From Nonomuraea sp. SBT364 (GTDB lineage: Bacteria; Actinomycetota; Actinomycetes; Streptosporangiales; Streptosporangiaceae), in the NCBI RefSeq assembly GCF_001083785.1, contig NZ_LAVL01000096.1, positions 1-32,469 of the forward strand: a DNA stretch of 32,469 nt. The letters run 5' to 3'. The first letter of the stretch is position 1, and each line of letters starts with the position of its first letter. The notes beneath the pieces were generated by a model. The model worked only from the letters and a program-made list of their open reading frames with translations. It did not search any database and was not told the DNA's origin. Positions 1 through 7,367 of the stretch are shown here, piece by piece. A program made the position numbers and the translations under genes.

Positions 1-81
1 GCCCGCCCCCCGCCGCCCGGCCAGGCGGTACGGTCCCACCGCCGCCGGATCGCCCTCGCGCAAAGGTTCGACGTTGGGCAT
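1..81 (-). CDS. Serine/threonine protein kinase, N-terminal fragment (cut by window edge)
   Basis: Reading the minus strand from an ATG at 81 gives 27 codons with no stop up to the window edge. The peptide begins MPNVEPLREGDPAAVGPY and continues RLAGRRGAG. That is the usual opening of actinobacterial Hanks-type kinases: a short acidic lead-in, then GDPxxVGPYRLxGRxGxG, the first strand and the start of the glycine-rich ATP loop. The catalytic core lies outside the window, so activity and any C-terminal sensor domain cannot be judged. It is divergent from meaB with about 130 bases between the starts. The call rests on a short but characteristic motif. Confidence 0.7.
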   Translation of the reverse strand, partial: MPNVEPLREGDPAAVGPYRLAGRRGAG

Positions 82-136
82 AAGTAGAGGGACTCCAGTG
101 ACGGGTGAGATCGAATCTCCAGCACCTTAGCGGCAA

Positions 137-206
137 TTGTCGACATTCGTCGGGAGTTAGGGTCAGATGATTCGTTCATGAGGATCGGGGCTGGGAGACG
201 GGAGGG
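137..206 (+). promoter_or_regulatory. Candidate promoter and Shine-Dalgarno of meaB
   Basis: TTGTCG at 137-142 and TAGGGT at 158-163 make a sub-optimally spaced (15 bp) promoter candidate. GGAGGG at 201-206 lies four bases before the GTG at 211 and decides the start. The ATG at 178 has no Shine-Dalgarno. The promoter part is weak; the ribosome binding site is good. Confidence 0.35.
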
Positions 207-210
207 CGCG

Positions 211-1170
211 GTGCGCTCGCTGGAGGACTACGCCCAGGGCGTCAAGGCGGGTTCGCGGACGTGGATCGCGCGGGCGATCACGCTGGTCGAGTCCACCCGG
301 CAGGACCACAGGGCGCTGGCCCAGCGGCTGCTCGTCGAGCTGACGCCGCTGGCCGGCCGGGCCCGGCGGGTGGGCGTGTCCGGGGTTCCGGGGGTCGGCA
401 AGTCCACGTTCGTCGACGCGCTCGGCACGCTGCTGACCGGCGAGGGGCACCGGGTGGCGGTTCTGGCCGTGGACCCGTCCTCCACCAGGACCGGCGGCAG
501 CATCCTGGGCGACAAGACCCGGATGTCGCGGCTGTCAGCCGACCCCGCGGCGTTCATCCGGCCCTCGCCCACCTCCGGCACGCTGGGCGGCGTCACCAAG
601 GCCACGCGGGAGGCGATGGTGGTGGTGGAGGCGGCCGGGTTCGACGTGGTGCTGGTGGAGACCGTCGGCGTCGGGCAGTCGGAGACCGCCGTGGCCGACA
701 TGGTCGACACGTTCCTGCTGCTGACGCTGGCCCGCACCGGGGACCAGCTCCAGGGCATCAAGAAGGGCGTGCTGGAGCTCGCGGACGTGATCGCGGTCAA
801 CAAGGCCGACGGCGAGCACGCGACGGCCGCCCGCAAGGCGGCCCGCGAGCTGGCGGGGGCGCTGCGGATGCTGCGTTCCGACACCACGCCGCCTCCGGTC
901 CTGACGTGCAGCGGGCTCACCGGCGACGGGCTGGCGGAGCTGTGGCGGCAGATCCTCGGCCACCAGGAGGGGCTCGACCTGGCGGCCAAGCGCCGCGGCC
1001 AGCAGGTCGGCTGGACGTGGACGCTGGTGCGCGAGCGGCTGCTGGCCGAGCTGCGCGACGACCCGGAGGTGGCGGCGATCGCCGGGGAGGTCGAGCGGGA
1101 GGTGCTGGCGGGGGAGCTGACCCCGTCCCTGGCCGCGGACCGCCTGCTGGCCGCCTTCAAGCGCCCCTGA
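211..1170 (+). CDS. meaB: MeaB/ArgK-type GTPase, methylmalonyl-CoA mutase chaperone
   Basis: G3E-family P-loop GTPase that in known systems gates cobalamin loading of methylmalonyl-CoA mutase and protects it. In the 319-residue product the Walker A GVPGVGKST is at about 58-66. The DPSS-T-GG-ILGDKTRM block that characterises MeaB follows at about 88-105, then ETVGVGQSE (switch/Walker B region) and the guanine-specificity NKAD. Length is normal for the family. I chose the GTG at 211 over the ATG at 178 because only the former has a GGAGGG ribosome site. No mutase subunit is in the window, so its partner must be elsewhere. The gene stands alone, between the kinase fragment and a TetR gene with its own promoter. 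Confidence 0.93.
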   Translation: MRSLEDYAQGVKAGSRTWIARAITLVESTRQDHRALAQRLLVELTPLAGRARRVGVSGVPGVGKSTFVDALGTLLTGEGHRVAVLAVDPSSTRTGGSILGDKTRMSRLSADPAAFIRPSPTSGTLGGVTKATREAMVVVEAAGFDVVLVETVGVGQSETAVADMVDTFLLLTLARTGDQLQGIKKGVLELADVIAVNKADGEHATAARKAARELAGALRMLRSDTTPPPVLTCSGLTGDGLAELWRQILGHQEGLDLAAKRRGQQVGWTWTLVRERLLAELRDDPEVAAIAGEVEREVLAGELTPSLAADRLLAAFKRP

Positions 1171-1210
1171 CCCGCGCGGGACCGGGCACCCCGTGGCCCG
1201 GCGGCCCAAT

Positions 1211-1238
1211 TATACGAACGATCGGTCGCTCATATAGT
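1211..1238 (+). promoter_or_regulatory. Inverted-repeat operator overlapping the TetR promoter
   Basis: Positions 1211-1236 form an imperfect palindrome in which 20 of 26 positions match the reverse complement. The outer arms are TATA...TATA and the core is CGAACGATCGGTCG. The element contains most of the -10 hexamer TATAGT (1233-1238). That hexamer is nine bases before the ATG at 1248, so the mRNA would be leaderless or almost so. Size and position fit a TetR-dimer site used for autorepression of the TetR-thioesterase pair. Confidence 0.6.
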
Positions 1239-1247
1239 GTGGGCGGC

Positions 1248-1889
1248 ATGACCGACGACATGACCGACGGGCGCCGTGCCCGGGGGCGGCGCAGCCGGGA
1301 GGCGATCCTGGAGCGGGCCGTGTCCCTGGCCTCGGTGCACGGGCTGGGCGGGCTGAGCCTCGGCCGGCTGGCCGACGCGGCGGGGGTGAGCAAGTCTGGA
1401 TTTTTCGCGCATTGGCGCGACAAGGAGGAGCTCCAGCTCGACGCGGTGGACTGGGCCGGCCGCCAGTGGGTCGAGCTGATCGTCAAGCCCGCCCTGCGGT
1501 CCCCGGCCGGGGTCCGGCGGATCTTCGCGCTGCACGAGGCGCGGATGCGTTTCTACGCCGACGGGGTGCTGCCCGGCGGCTGCTTCTTCTTCATGGCGCA
1601 GGTCGAGTTCGACGACCAGCCCGGACGCGTGCGCGAACGGGTCGCCCAGGCCCTGGCCGACTGGATCGCCCTGATCGAGCGGCTCGTGCGCGAGGCCGTG
1701 ACCCTGGGCGAGCTGCCCGCCGGCGTGGACCCCGGGCAGCTCGCGTACGAGATCGACGCGCTCGGCGAGGCCGCGATCACGCACGCGCGGCTGCTGGACC
1801 GCGACGTGGCCTACCGGCGCGGCCGCCGTGCCGTGCTGCTGAGGCTGCGCGACCTGACCCCCACTCCCGATCTCCTTCCGGAGGACTGA
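1248..1889 (+). CDS. TetR/AcrR family transcriptional regulator
   Basis: A 213-residue one-component repressor. The N-terminal helix-turn-helix is clear: residues about 14-62 include REAILERAVSLAS, then LSLGRLADAAGVSKSGFFAHW and the KEEL that closes the TetR_N domain. The C-terminal ligand domain (GCFFFMAQVEFDD, then helices rich in Leu/Ala) resembles TetR proteins that sense acyl or aromatic ligands, but the ligand cannot be read off. The start is the ATG just after the -10 hexamer. The stop is two bases before the GTG of the thioesterase gene, so both are probably on one transcript controlled by the palindrome upstream. Confidence 0.9.
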   Translation: MTDDMTDGRRARGRRSREAILERAVSLASVHGLGGLSLGRLADAAGVSKSGFFAHWRDKEELQLDAVDWAGRQWVELIVKPALRSPAGVRRIFALHEARMRFYADGVLPGGCFFFMAQVEFDDQPGRVRERVAQALADWIALIERLVREAVTLGELPAGVDPGQLAYEIDALGEAAITHARLLDRDVAYRRGRRAVLLRLRDLTPTPDLLPED

Positions 1890-1891
1890 AC

Positions 1892-2332
1892 GTGAGCGTG
1901 ACCCGCACCGTCCACATCCACTTCGACGACCTCGACGCGATGGGGCTGCTGCACAACTCCCGCTACGCCCTGCTGGTCGAGCGCGCCGTCGGCGCCTACT
2001 GGGCCGAGCAGGGGTGGAGCTTCGACCCCGGCGTGTCCCGGTTCCGCGACGTCTACATGGCCGTCCGCGAGTTCAAGATCACCTACAACGCGCCGATCGT
2101 GGGGGCGGGGGAGGTGCTGGTGGAGTTCTGGATGGACCGGATGGGGCGCACCAGCGGCGTCTACGGCTTCCGCGTGCTGTCGGCCGACCGCTCGACCGTG
2201 CACGCTGAGGGCTACCGGGTGAACGTCAACCTCGACCCGGCCACGTTCCGCCCCGCCCCGTTCAGCCAGGAGTTGCGTGACGCCGCGGCGCCGCTGCTGC
2301 CCGGGGAGCAGCAGGTGACGGCCCTGCGGTAG
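1892..2332 (+). CDS. Hotdog-fold acyl-CoA thioesterase (4HBT/YbgC-like)
   Basis: A 146-residue single hotdog domain. Near the N-terminus FDDLDAMGLLHNSRY matches the 4-hydroxybenzoyl-CoA thioesterase signature DxDxxGhhxxxxY. D15 aligns with the catalytic aspartate (D17) of the Pseudomonas 4HBT enzyme. Later strands (FKITYNAPIVGAGEVLVEFW) fit the fold. Expected role: hydrolysis of an acyl-CoA or acyl-ACP in the cytoplasm; the acyl group is unknown. The GTG start is preceded by GGAGGA seven bases upstream. Co-transcription with the adjacent TetR gene suggests that gene is its local regulator. A strong intrinsic terminator follows. Confidence 0.88.
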   Translation: MSVTRTVHIHFDDLDAMGLLHNSRYALLVERAVGAYWAEQGWSFDPGVSRFRDVYMAVREFKITYNAPIVGAGEVLVEFWMDRMGRTSGVYGFRVLSADRSTVHAEGYRVNVNLDPATFRPAPFSQELRDAAAPLLPGEQQVTALR

Positions 2333-2387
2333 ACCCGCCGGCCCGGGGCCGGCACCTCCACGGGATGGGCTCCCACGAATCGGCGCG

Positions 2388-2419
2388 GGGCGCCGGCCGC
2401 AGTGCGGCCGGCGCCCTTT
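2388..2419 (+). terminator. Intrinsic terminator after the thioesterase gene
   Basis: A perfect 13-bp GC stem (2388-2400 with 2404-2416), a three-base AGT loop, then TTTC. It ends the TetR-thioesterase unit and lies just before the promoter of the next TetR gene. The short T-run is usual for high-GC actinobacteria. Confidence 0.8.
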
Positions 2420-2453
2420 CGCATGTCCGATCAACCTGTCTGGCCCGGTGTGC

Positions 2454-2459
2454 TAGATT
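2454..2459 (+). promoter_or_regulatory. -10 hexamer of a leaderless TetR transcript
   Basis: TAGATT ends six bases before the ATG at 2466, so transcription should begin on or next to the A of that codon. There is no Shine-Dalgarno. The 17-bp-spaced -35 (TCAACC, 2431-2436) is weak. This supports ATG 2466 over the TTG at 2460. Confidence 0.5.
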
Positions 2460-2465
2460 TTGGCC

Positions 2466-3083
2466 ATGCGGTCAGAAAATGATCCCAGCGGCCAGAAAAG
2501 CCGCTCGTTCATCGAAGAGGCCAGACGCGCCCAGATCATCGCCTCGGCCATCGAGGTGATAGCCGAGCAGGGCTTCGCCCGCGCGTCGCTGGCCCGGATC
2601 GCCGAGCACGCCGGCATCAGCAAGGGCGTCATCTCCTACCACTTCAACGGCAAGGACGAGCTGATGGAGGAGGTGGTCGTCCAGGTCTACACGGCCATCA
2701 GCGAGCACGTGCTGACCCGGATGGAGGGCCTGAGCACGGCCACCGAGCTGCTGCGCACGCAGATCCTCGGCGTGGCCGAGCACATGCGCGCCCAGCGCAC
2801 CCAGCTCAAGGCGCTCGGCGAGATCTTCGTCAACCTGCGCGACGAGCACGGCAAGCCCCGCTTCGGCATCAATGCCGGCGAGGAGATCTACCGGTCGCTG
2901 GAGCAGATCTACCGCCTCGGCCAGAAGACCGGCGAGTTCCGCGCGTTCGACATCCGGGTGATGGCGCTCACCCAGTCCGCGGCCGTCGACACCATGTTCG
3001 CCTACTGGATCGCCAACCCCGGCCACGATCTGGACGCTCACGCCCGGGAGCTGGCCGACCTGTTCGAGAGGGCCGTCGTTTGA
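2466..3083 (+). CDS. TetR/AcrR family transcriptional regulator
   Basis: A 205-residue repressor. The helix-turn-helix is at about 23-67: AQIIASAIEVIAEQGF, then ASLARIAEHAGISKGVISYHF and the KDEL segment. The C-terminal domain carries no recognisable ligand motif. The stop codon overlaps the TTG start of the membrane acyltransferase (TTGA, 3080-3083), so translation of the two is coupled and the acyltransferase is the likely target. Two near-identical 12-mers (GCGGTCAGAAAA at 2468 and GCGGCCAGAAAA at 2488) lie at the start of the coding sequence, and an inverted TCTGGCC is at 2439. These could be operator half-sites, but that is only an inference. Confidence 0.9.
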   Translation: MRSENDPSGQKSRSFIEEARRAQIIASAIEVIAEQGFARASLARIAEHAGISKGVISYHFNGKDELMEEVVVQVYTAISEHVLTRMEGLSTATELLRTQILGVAEHMRAQRTQLKALGEIFVNLRDEHGKPRFGINAGEEIYRSLEQIYRLGQKTGEFRAFDIRVMALTQSAAVDTMFAYWIANPGHDLDAHARELADLFERAVV

Positions 3084-4153
3084 AGACCGAACCGCGCACC
3101 ACGACCCGGCTGTACGCCGTCGACAACCTCCGCGTCCTGCTGACGGTGCTGGTGGTCCTGCATCACGTGGCGCTGACGTACGGCAACATCCCGATGTGGT
3201 TCTACGTCGAGCCCGCCGAGGATCCCTCGGGCCTCGCCCTGGACATCCTCGTCGTCATGAACCAGGCGTTCTTCATGGGGTTCTTCTTCCTGATCTCCGG
3301 CTTCTTCACGCCCGGCTCCTACGACCGCAAGGGCGGGCCCGCGTTCGCGCGCGACCGGCTGCTGCGGCTCGGCGTGCCGTTGCTGGTGTCCCTCCTGCTG
3401 CTGCGGCCGCTGGTGACGCTGCCCGACTACGCGGGCGGCGAGTCCTTCTGGCAGGTCTACCTGCGCACGTGGGATCCCGGCCCGATGTGGTTCGTCGAGG
3501 TGCTGCTCGTCCTCGGCATGCTGTACGCGCTCTGCCGCCGGTGGGGGCGCAAGGCGGAGGCGCGCCCGTCGGTGCCCAGGGCGCGCTGGATCGTGCTGTT
3601 CACGGCGGGCCTGGCGGCGGTGATCATCCTGTGGCGGATCCCGGTGCCCGTCGGCTCCTACGTGCCGGTGCTCGGGCTGCCCACGCCGTACTTCCTGCCG
3701 CAGTACGTGAGCATGTTCGTGGTGGGGCTGGTGGCCTACCGGCGCGGCTGGTTCGAGTCGCTGCCGCGCCGGGCCGGACGGGCCGGGTTCGCCGTCGCCG
3801 GTGCGTCCTCGGTGGTGTGCCTGCCGGTGCTGGGGATGACCACCGGGGCGGTGACGGAGGCGGTCACCGCCACGTGGGAGATCGTCTTCGCGGTCGGCAT
3901 GATCATCGGCCTGGTGGTGCTCTTCCGCGAGCGGTTCGCCGGGCAGGGGCCGCGCGGCAGGTTCCTGTCGGAGCACGCCTACACCGTCTACGTCATCCAC
4001 CCGCCGGTGCTCGTCGCCGTCGGCTACGCGCTCAGCGGGCTGCAGGCGGCCGCGATCGTCAAGTTCGCGCTCGCCGCCGCCCTCTGCCTCCCGCTGTGCT
4101 GGGGCCTGGCCTACCTGGCGCGCTCGCTGCCCGGCGCCAAGCGGGTGCTGTGA
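3080..4153 (+). CDS. Membrane acyltransferase, acyltransferase-3 (OafA/YrhL) family
   Basis: A 357-residue polytopic membrane protein with about ten hydrophobic segments. The N-terminus (LYAVDNLRVLLTVLVVLHH) carries the conserved basic residue and histidine pair in TM1. Near the C-terminus SEHAYTVYVIHPPVLVAVGY is the typical last-TM motif of the family. Members O-acylate sugars, polysaccharides, lipids or secondary metabolites; the acceptor here is unknown. The TTG start overlaps the TetR stop by 4 bp. The gene faces the acyl-CoA synthetase gene tail to tail, with only six bases between stops. Confidence 0.85.
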   Translation: MKTEPRTTTRLYAVDNLRVLLTVLVVLHHVALTYGNIPMWFYVEPAEDPSGLALDILVVMNQAFFMGFFFLISGFFTPGSYDRKGGPAFARDRLLRLGVPLLVSLLLLRPLVTLPDYAGGESFWQVYLRTWDPGPMWFVEVLLVLGMLYALCRRWGRKAEARPSVPRARWIVLFTAGLAAVIILWRIPVPVGSYVPVLGLPTPYFLPQYVSMFVVGLVAYRRGWFESLPRRAGRAGFAVAGASSVVCLPVLGMTTGAVTEAVTATWEIVFAVGMIIGLVVLFRERFAGQGPRGRFLSEHAYTVYVIHPPVLVAVGYALSGLQAAAIVKFALAAALCLPLCWGLAYLARSLPGAKRVL

Positions 4154-4159
4154 CGCGGC

Positions 4160-5938
4160 CTACTCCTCGTAGAGGCCGTCGAGCGTGCCGCCGTAGCGCT
4201 CCTCGACGGCCTTGCGCTTGACCTTGAGGCTGGCGGTCAGCTCCCCGCCCTCGACCGTGAAATCCTGCGCCAGGATCGAGAACTTCTTGATCGTGGCGTA
4301 GCTGGCCTGGTCGGCGTTGACCTGGGCGATCGCCTTGTCGACCTCCGCACGCATCCGCGGATGCCCGCGCAGCTCCTCCGGATCCGTCGGCAGCCCCTCG
4401 GCCTCCGCCCACGGCCTGGTCACGTCCATGTCCAGGGTGACCAGCGCCGTGCAGTAGTTGCGCCGGTCGCCGTGCACGAACACGTGCGACAGATACGGGC
4501 AGGCCGCCTTGATCCGGCCCTCCATGTAGGTCGGGGCGACGTACTTGCCGCCGGAGGTCTTGATCAGCTCCTTCTTGCGGTCGGTGATGCGCAGCCGTCC
4601 CGCCTCGTCGAGCTCGCCGATGTCGCCGGTGCGCAGCCAGCCCTCCTCCAGCGCCTCGGCCGTCTCCTCCGCCAGGCCGTGGTAGCCGCGCATGATGCCG
4701 CGCCCGCCGATCAGCACCTCGCCGTCGTCGGCGATGCGCACCTCGGTGCCCGGCAGCGGCAGCCCCACCGTGCCGAACCTGACGTTGTCGGGCCGGTTGA
4801 GGAAGCTGCCCGCCGACGACTCGGTCAGGCCGTAGCCCTCCAGGATCGTCAGCCCCGCCGCGTCGAAGAACTCCGCGATGTCCTGCGACAGCGGCGCCGC
4901 CCCCGAGATGAAGAAGCGGATCCGGCCGCCGAACCGGGCGCGCAGCTTGCTGAACACCAGCCGGTCGGCCAGCCCGTACTCCAGCCGCGTCGTCAGCGGG
5001 ATGGACGCGCCGCGCTGCCGGGCCCGCACCACGCGGACGCCGGTCCGCTTCGCCCAGGTGAAGATCTTCAGCTTGACGCCGCCCTCGCGCTGCTGGGTCG
5101 CGGCGACCGTGTTGTGGATCTTCTCGAAGATGCGCGGCGCCGCCGCCATGAACGTCGGCCGCAGCACCCCCAGGTTGTCGGCGATCCTGTCGAGCCGGCC
5201 GTCGAGCGCGGTCGGCACGCCGATGCCGATCATCACGACCTCCAGCAGCTTGCCGAACGAGTGCGACAGCGGCAGCCACAGGAAGTGCAGGTCGTCGCCG
5301 GACAGCAGGTCCAGCTCACGCACCGAGCCGGCCGCGTACAGCCAGTTGTCGTGGGTGAGTACCACGCCCTTCGGCCGGCCGGTGGTGCCGGAGGTGTAGA
5401 TGAGCGTCGCCACGTCGTCCGGGCCGATCGCCTCCACCATCGCCTCGAAGCCGTCGTCACTGTCGTCGTCACTGTCGTCGTCGCCGCGCACCGAGTCGAG
5501 CGTGACCACCCAGCCGTCGTCGCCCGCGGTGCCGTCGATGACGACCACGCTGGTGACGCCGGGCAGCTCCTTCTGCACCGACCTGAGCTTGGCGACCTGC
5601 TCGTCGTTCTCGGCGATGACGATCGTGCTGCCGGAGTCGGTGATGACGTAGGCGGACTCCGCCGCCGTGTTGGACGGGTAGATCGTCGTCGTGGCCGCGC
5701 CGGTGGACAGCACCGCCAGGTCGCAGAGGATCCACTCCACCCTGGTCGAGCAGAGGATCGAGACCCGGGTGCCCGGCCCCGCGCCCAGCTTCGCCAGGCC
5801 GAGGGCCAGCTCGCGCACCCGGTCGCCGACCTGTCGCCAGGTCATCGAGGTCCAGTCGTCGCCCGAGGGGAATCGGTACGCCTCGGCGTCGGGTGTGGCC
5901 GCGATCCGGTCGCGCAGCAGTGCGGGGATGCTGGACAT
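4160..5938 (-). CDS. Long-chain fatty acid-CoA ligase (AMP-binding, FadD-type)
   Basis: A 592-residue ANL-family enzyme that would activate a fatty acid as acyl-AMP and transfer it to CoA. The P-loop YTSGTTGRPKG is at about 181-191. The adenine-binding GYGLTESS, the RTGDIGELDEAGRLRITDRKKE hinge and the TSGGKYVAP segment follow in order. The length and the KYVAP ending resemble the FadD15/long-chain branch. The ATG start has a strong AGGAGGT at 5946-5952. Just before the P-loop is an acidic stretch (GDDDSDDDSDDG, about 152-163) encoded by a short tandem repeat at about 5452-5482; I take it as a surface-loop expansion. The substrate chain length is not determined. Confidence 0.92.
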   Translation of the reverse strand: MSSIPALLRDRIAATPDAEAYRFPSGDDWTSMTWRQVGDRVRELALGLAKLGAGPGTRVSILCSTRVEWILCDLAVLSTGAATTTIYPSNTAAESAYVITDSGSTIVIAENDEQVAKLRSVQKELPGVTSVVVIDGTAGDDGWVVTLDSVRGDDDSDDDSDDGFEAMVEAIGPDDVATLIYTSGTTGRPKGVVLTHDNWLYAAGSVRELDLLSGDDLHFLWLPLSHSFGKLLEVVMIGIGVPTALDGRLDRIADNLGVLRPTFMAAAPRIFEKIHNTVAATQQREGGVKLKIFTWAKRTGVRVVRARQRGASIPLTTRLEYGLADRLVFSKLRARFGGRIRFFISGAAPLSQDIAEFFDAAGLTILEGYGLTESSAGSFLNRPDNVRFGTVGLPLPGTEVRIADDGEVLIGGRGIMRGYHGLAEETAEALEEGWLRTGDIGELDEAGRLRITDRKKELIKTSGGKYVAPTYMEGRIKAACPYLSHVFVHGDRRNYCTALVTLDMDVTRPWAEAEGLPTDPEELRGHPRMRAEVDKAIAQVNADQASYATIKKFSILAQDFTVEGGELTASLKVKRKAVEERYGGTLDGLYEE

Positions 5939-6008
5939 TGCCTGGACCTCCTGTGGGGGATGTGAGGCAGACTCTAGGCCGGATGCCCCTTTCCAGTCGA
6001 TAACGCGA

Positions 6009-6038
6009 TTGACGTCCTAGGAGGAAGCGGGCGATAGT
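6009..6038 (+). promoter_or_regulatory. Candidate promoter and ribosome site before the lipoprotein gene
   Basis: TTGACG at 6009-6014 and GATAGT at 6033-6038 are 18 bp apart. AGGAGGAAG at 6019-6027 is well placed for the GTG at 6037. The two readings conflict. If the promoter is used, transcription would begin near 6045 and translation at ATG 6061. If the ribosome site is used, the promoter lies further upstream. Confidence 0.35.
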
Positions 6039-7005
6039 GTGGCAGGTGGCAGCCCCCCGGATGATCCCCTGCGTGCTCGTGCTGGCGACCCTCACGCTCG
6101 GCGCGTGCACCTCCGCGCCCTCCCTGAGCGGCGGCGCGCCGAGACTGAGCGGCACCGCGGGCGGACCCGGCGGCGCGGGCACCCCCAGCCCCAGCCTCGC
6201 GACGCTGACCGCCGACGCCTACAAGGGCGAGCTCGACACCCGGCACGACGCGCTGAGCGACGCGATCAAGTCCGTGGCCGCCGCGCGCGGCCTCAAGAGC
6301 CTGCGCCAGCGCGTGGGCATGGCGGAGGAGGAGATGCTCGGCGCCGCCGACGAGCTGGCCGCGCTCGCGCCGCCCGCCGAGGTCCGCGCCCAGCACGACG
6401 CCTACGTCGCGAGCATGCGCGGCCTCGCCACCGAGCTCGGCGGCGCGACGGGCAAGGTCGGCTCCGGCGGCCTGTGCACCTCCTCGGCCGTCCTCACCGA
6501 CGTCCGCGGCGCGCTCGGCGACCTCGACAAGGCGGGCGAGACGCTGCAGGAGGCGGGCGGCTACCCGGCGGACGTGGTTTCGGTCAAGGCCGGGGGCAAG
6601 AAGACCAGGAGGCTCGGCAACGGCCACTACCTGCGCAAGGGCGGCCTCGGCGGGCGCAGTTCGCTGCAGATCCACAACGGCGGCAGCCGCGACGCGGTCG
6701 TCAACGTGATGCGCGGCAAGTCCAAGGTGATCAGCGTCTACGTGCGCAAGAAGGCCAAGTTCAAGATCCCCGGGATGCGCGACGGCACGTACAAGATCTA
6801 CTTCACCAGCGGCGTCGACTGGGACGGCAAGAGCCGGGCCTTCACCCGCGACTGCAGCTTCAAGCGGTTCCAGAAGTCGGTGAAGTTCAAGACCACCTAC
6901 ACCTCGACGCAGATCCTCTGGCACGACTGGCGCATCACGCTGCACGCGATCACCGGCGGCAACGCCCGCACCAGCGAGGTCGACCCCGACGACTTCCCCG
7001 GCTGA
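6037..7005 (+). CDS. Putative lipoprotein with a C-terminal actinobacterial domain of unknown function
   Basis: A 322-residue exported protein. After a short hydrophobic stretch, LTLGAC gives a lipobox with the acylated cysteine at residue 24. A Ser/Gly/Pro-rich linker follows, then a helical region (about 60-180). From about 200 onward there is a compact domain: LQIHNGGSRDAVVNVMRG, YVRKKAKFKIPGMRDGTYKI, DWDGKSRAFTRDCSF, and the ending GGNARTSEVDPDDFPG. I know similar C-terminal domains from many uncharacterised actinobacterial membrane or exported proteins; no function is established to my knowledge. It is probably anchored to the outer face of the membrane. An alternative start at 6061 would still leave the lipobox. 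It is divergent from the acyl-CoA ligase gene. Confidence 0.75.
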   Translation: MWQVAAPRMIPCVLVLATLTLGACTSAPSLSGGAPRLSGTAGGPGGAGTPSPSLATLTADAYKGELDTRHDALSDAIKSVAAARGLKSLRQRVGMAEEEMLGAADELAALAPPAEVRAQHDAYVASMRGLATELGGATGKVGSGGLCTSSAVLTDVRGALGDLDKAGETLQEAGGYPADVVSVKAGGKKTRRLGNGHYLRKGGLGGRSSLQIHNGGSRDAVVNVMRGKSKVISVYVRKKAKFKIPGMRDGTYKIYFTSGVDWDGKSRAFTRDCSFKRFQKSVKFKTTYTSTQILWHDWRITLHAITGGNARTSEVDPDDFPG

Positions 7006-7013
7006 GCACGCCG

Positions 7014-7042
7014 AGGGCCGCGCGCCGGGAGCGCGCGGCCCT
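7014..7042. terminator. Hairpin between convergent genes (bidirectional terminator)
   Basis: A 12-bp GC stem (7014-7025 with 7031-7042) around a five-base loop. It lies between the lipoprotein stop at 7005 and the zinc-ribbon gene stop at 7066. There is no T-run, so it is likely to work as a GC-only terminator for both strands. Confidence 0.6.
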
Positions 7043-7065
7043 GTGTCGTCAGCCTGTGCTGTTGA

Positions 7066-7329
7066 TCAGCTGGAGAACAGCATCCCCACCCAGCTGCGCT
7101 GGCGGTGATGACCGTAGTGACCCTGGTGGCCGCCACGCGGCGGGGCGCCCCAGGCGGGGCCGCCGGGCGCGGGAGGCGGGGGAGCGGCGTGGTAGGCCGT
7201 CTCCATCTGCGTCAGCGTCTCGAGCTCGCCGTAGTCCAGGAAGATCCCACGGCAGTTGTCGCACTGCTCGATGTGGACGCCGTTGCGCTCATATGTCCGC
7301 ATGTTGCCGCGGCACTTCGGGCACTGCAT
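7066..7329 (-). CDS. Small zinc-ribbon protein (zf-TFIIB type)
   Basis: An 87-residue protein whose first 45 residues form a TFIIB-like zinc ribbon. CPKC (C3, C6) and CDNC (C23, C26) are the metal ligands. RNGVHIEQCDNCRGIFLDYGELE matches the family signature. The rest is a low-complexity tail rich in Pro, Gly and His (PPPPAPGG, then GGHQGHYGHH), which may be flexible or bind metal. AAGGAG lies just upstream of the ATG. It starts 38 bases after the stop of the phosphotransferase-fold gene on the same strand, so the two probably share a transcript. No defined function is known for this family. Confidence 0.88.
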   Translation of the reverse strand: MQCPKCRGNMRTYERNGVHIEQCDNCRGIFLDYGELETLTQMETAYHAAPPPPAPGGPAWGAPPRGGHQGHYGHHRQRSWVGMLFSS

Positions 7330-7367
7330 CTAGTCGCTCTCCTTGGCCTCGTGGTTCTGAGCAAAAC

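Noticed and set aside
1183..1200. Hairpin after meaB as a terminator
   Set aside because: Only five GC pairs plus a bulge and two more, with no T-run; too weak to claim.
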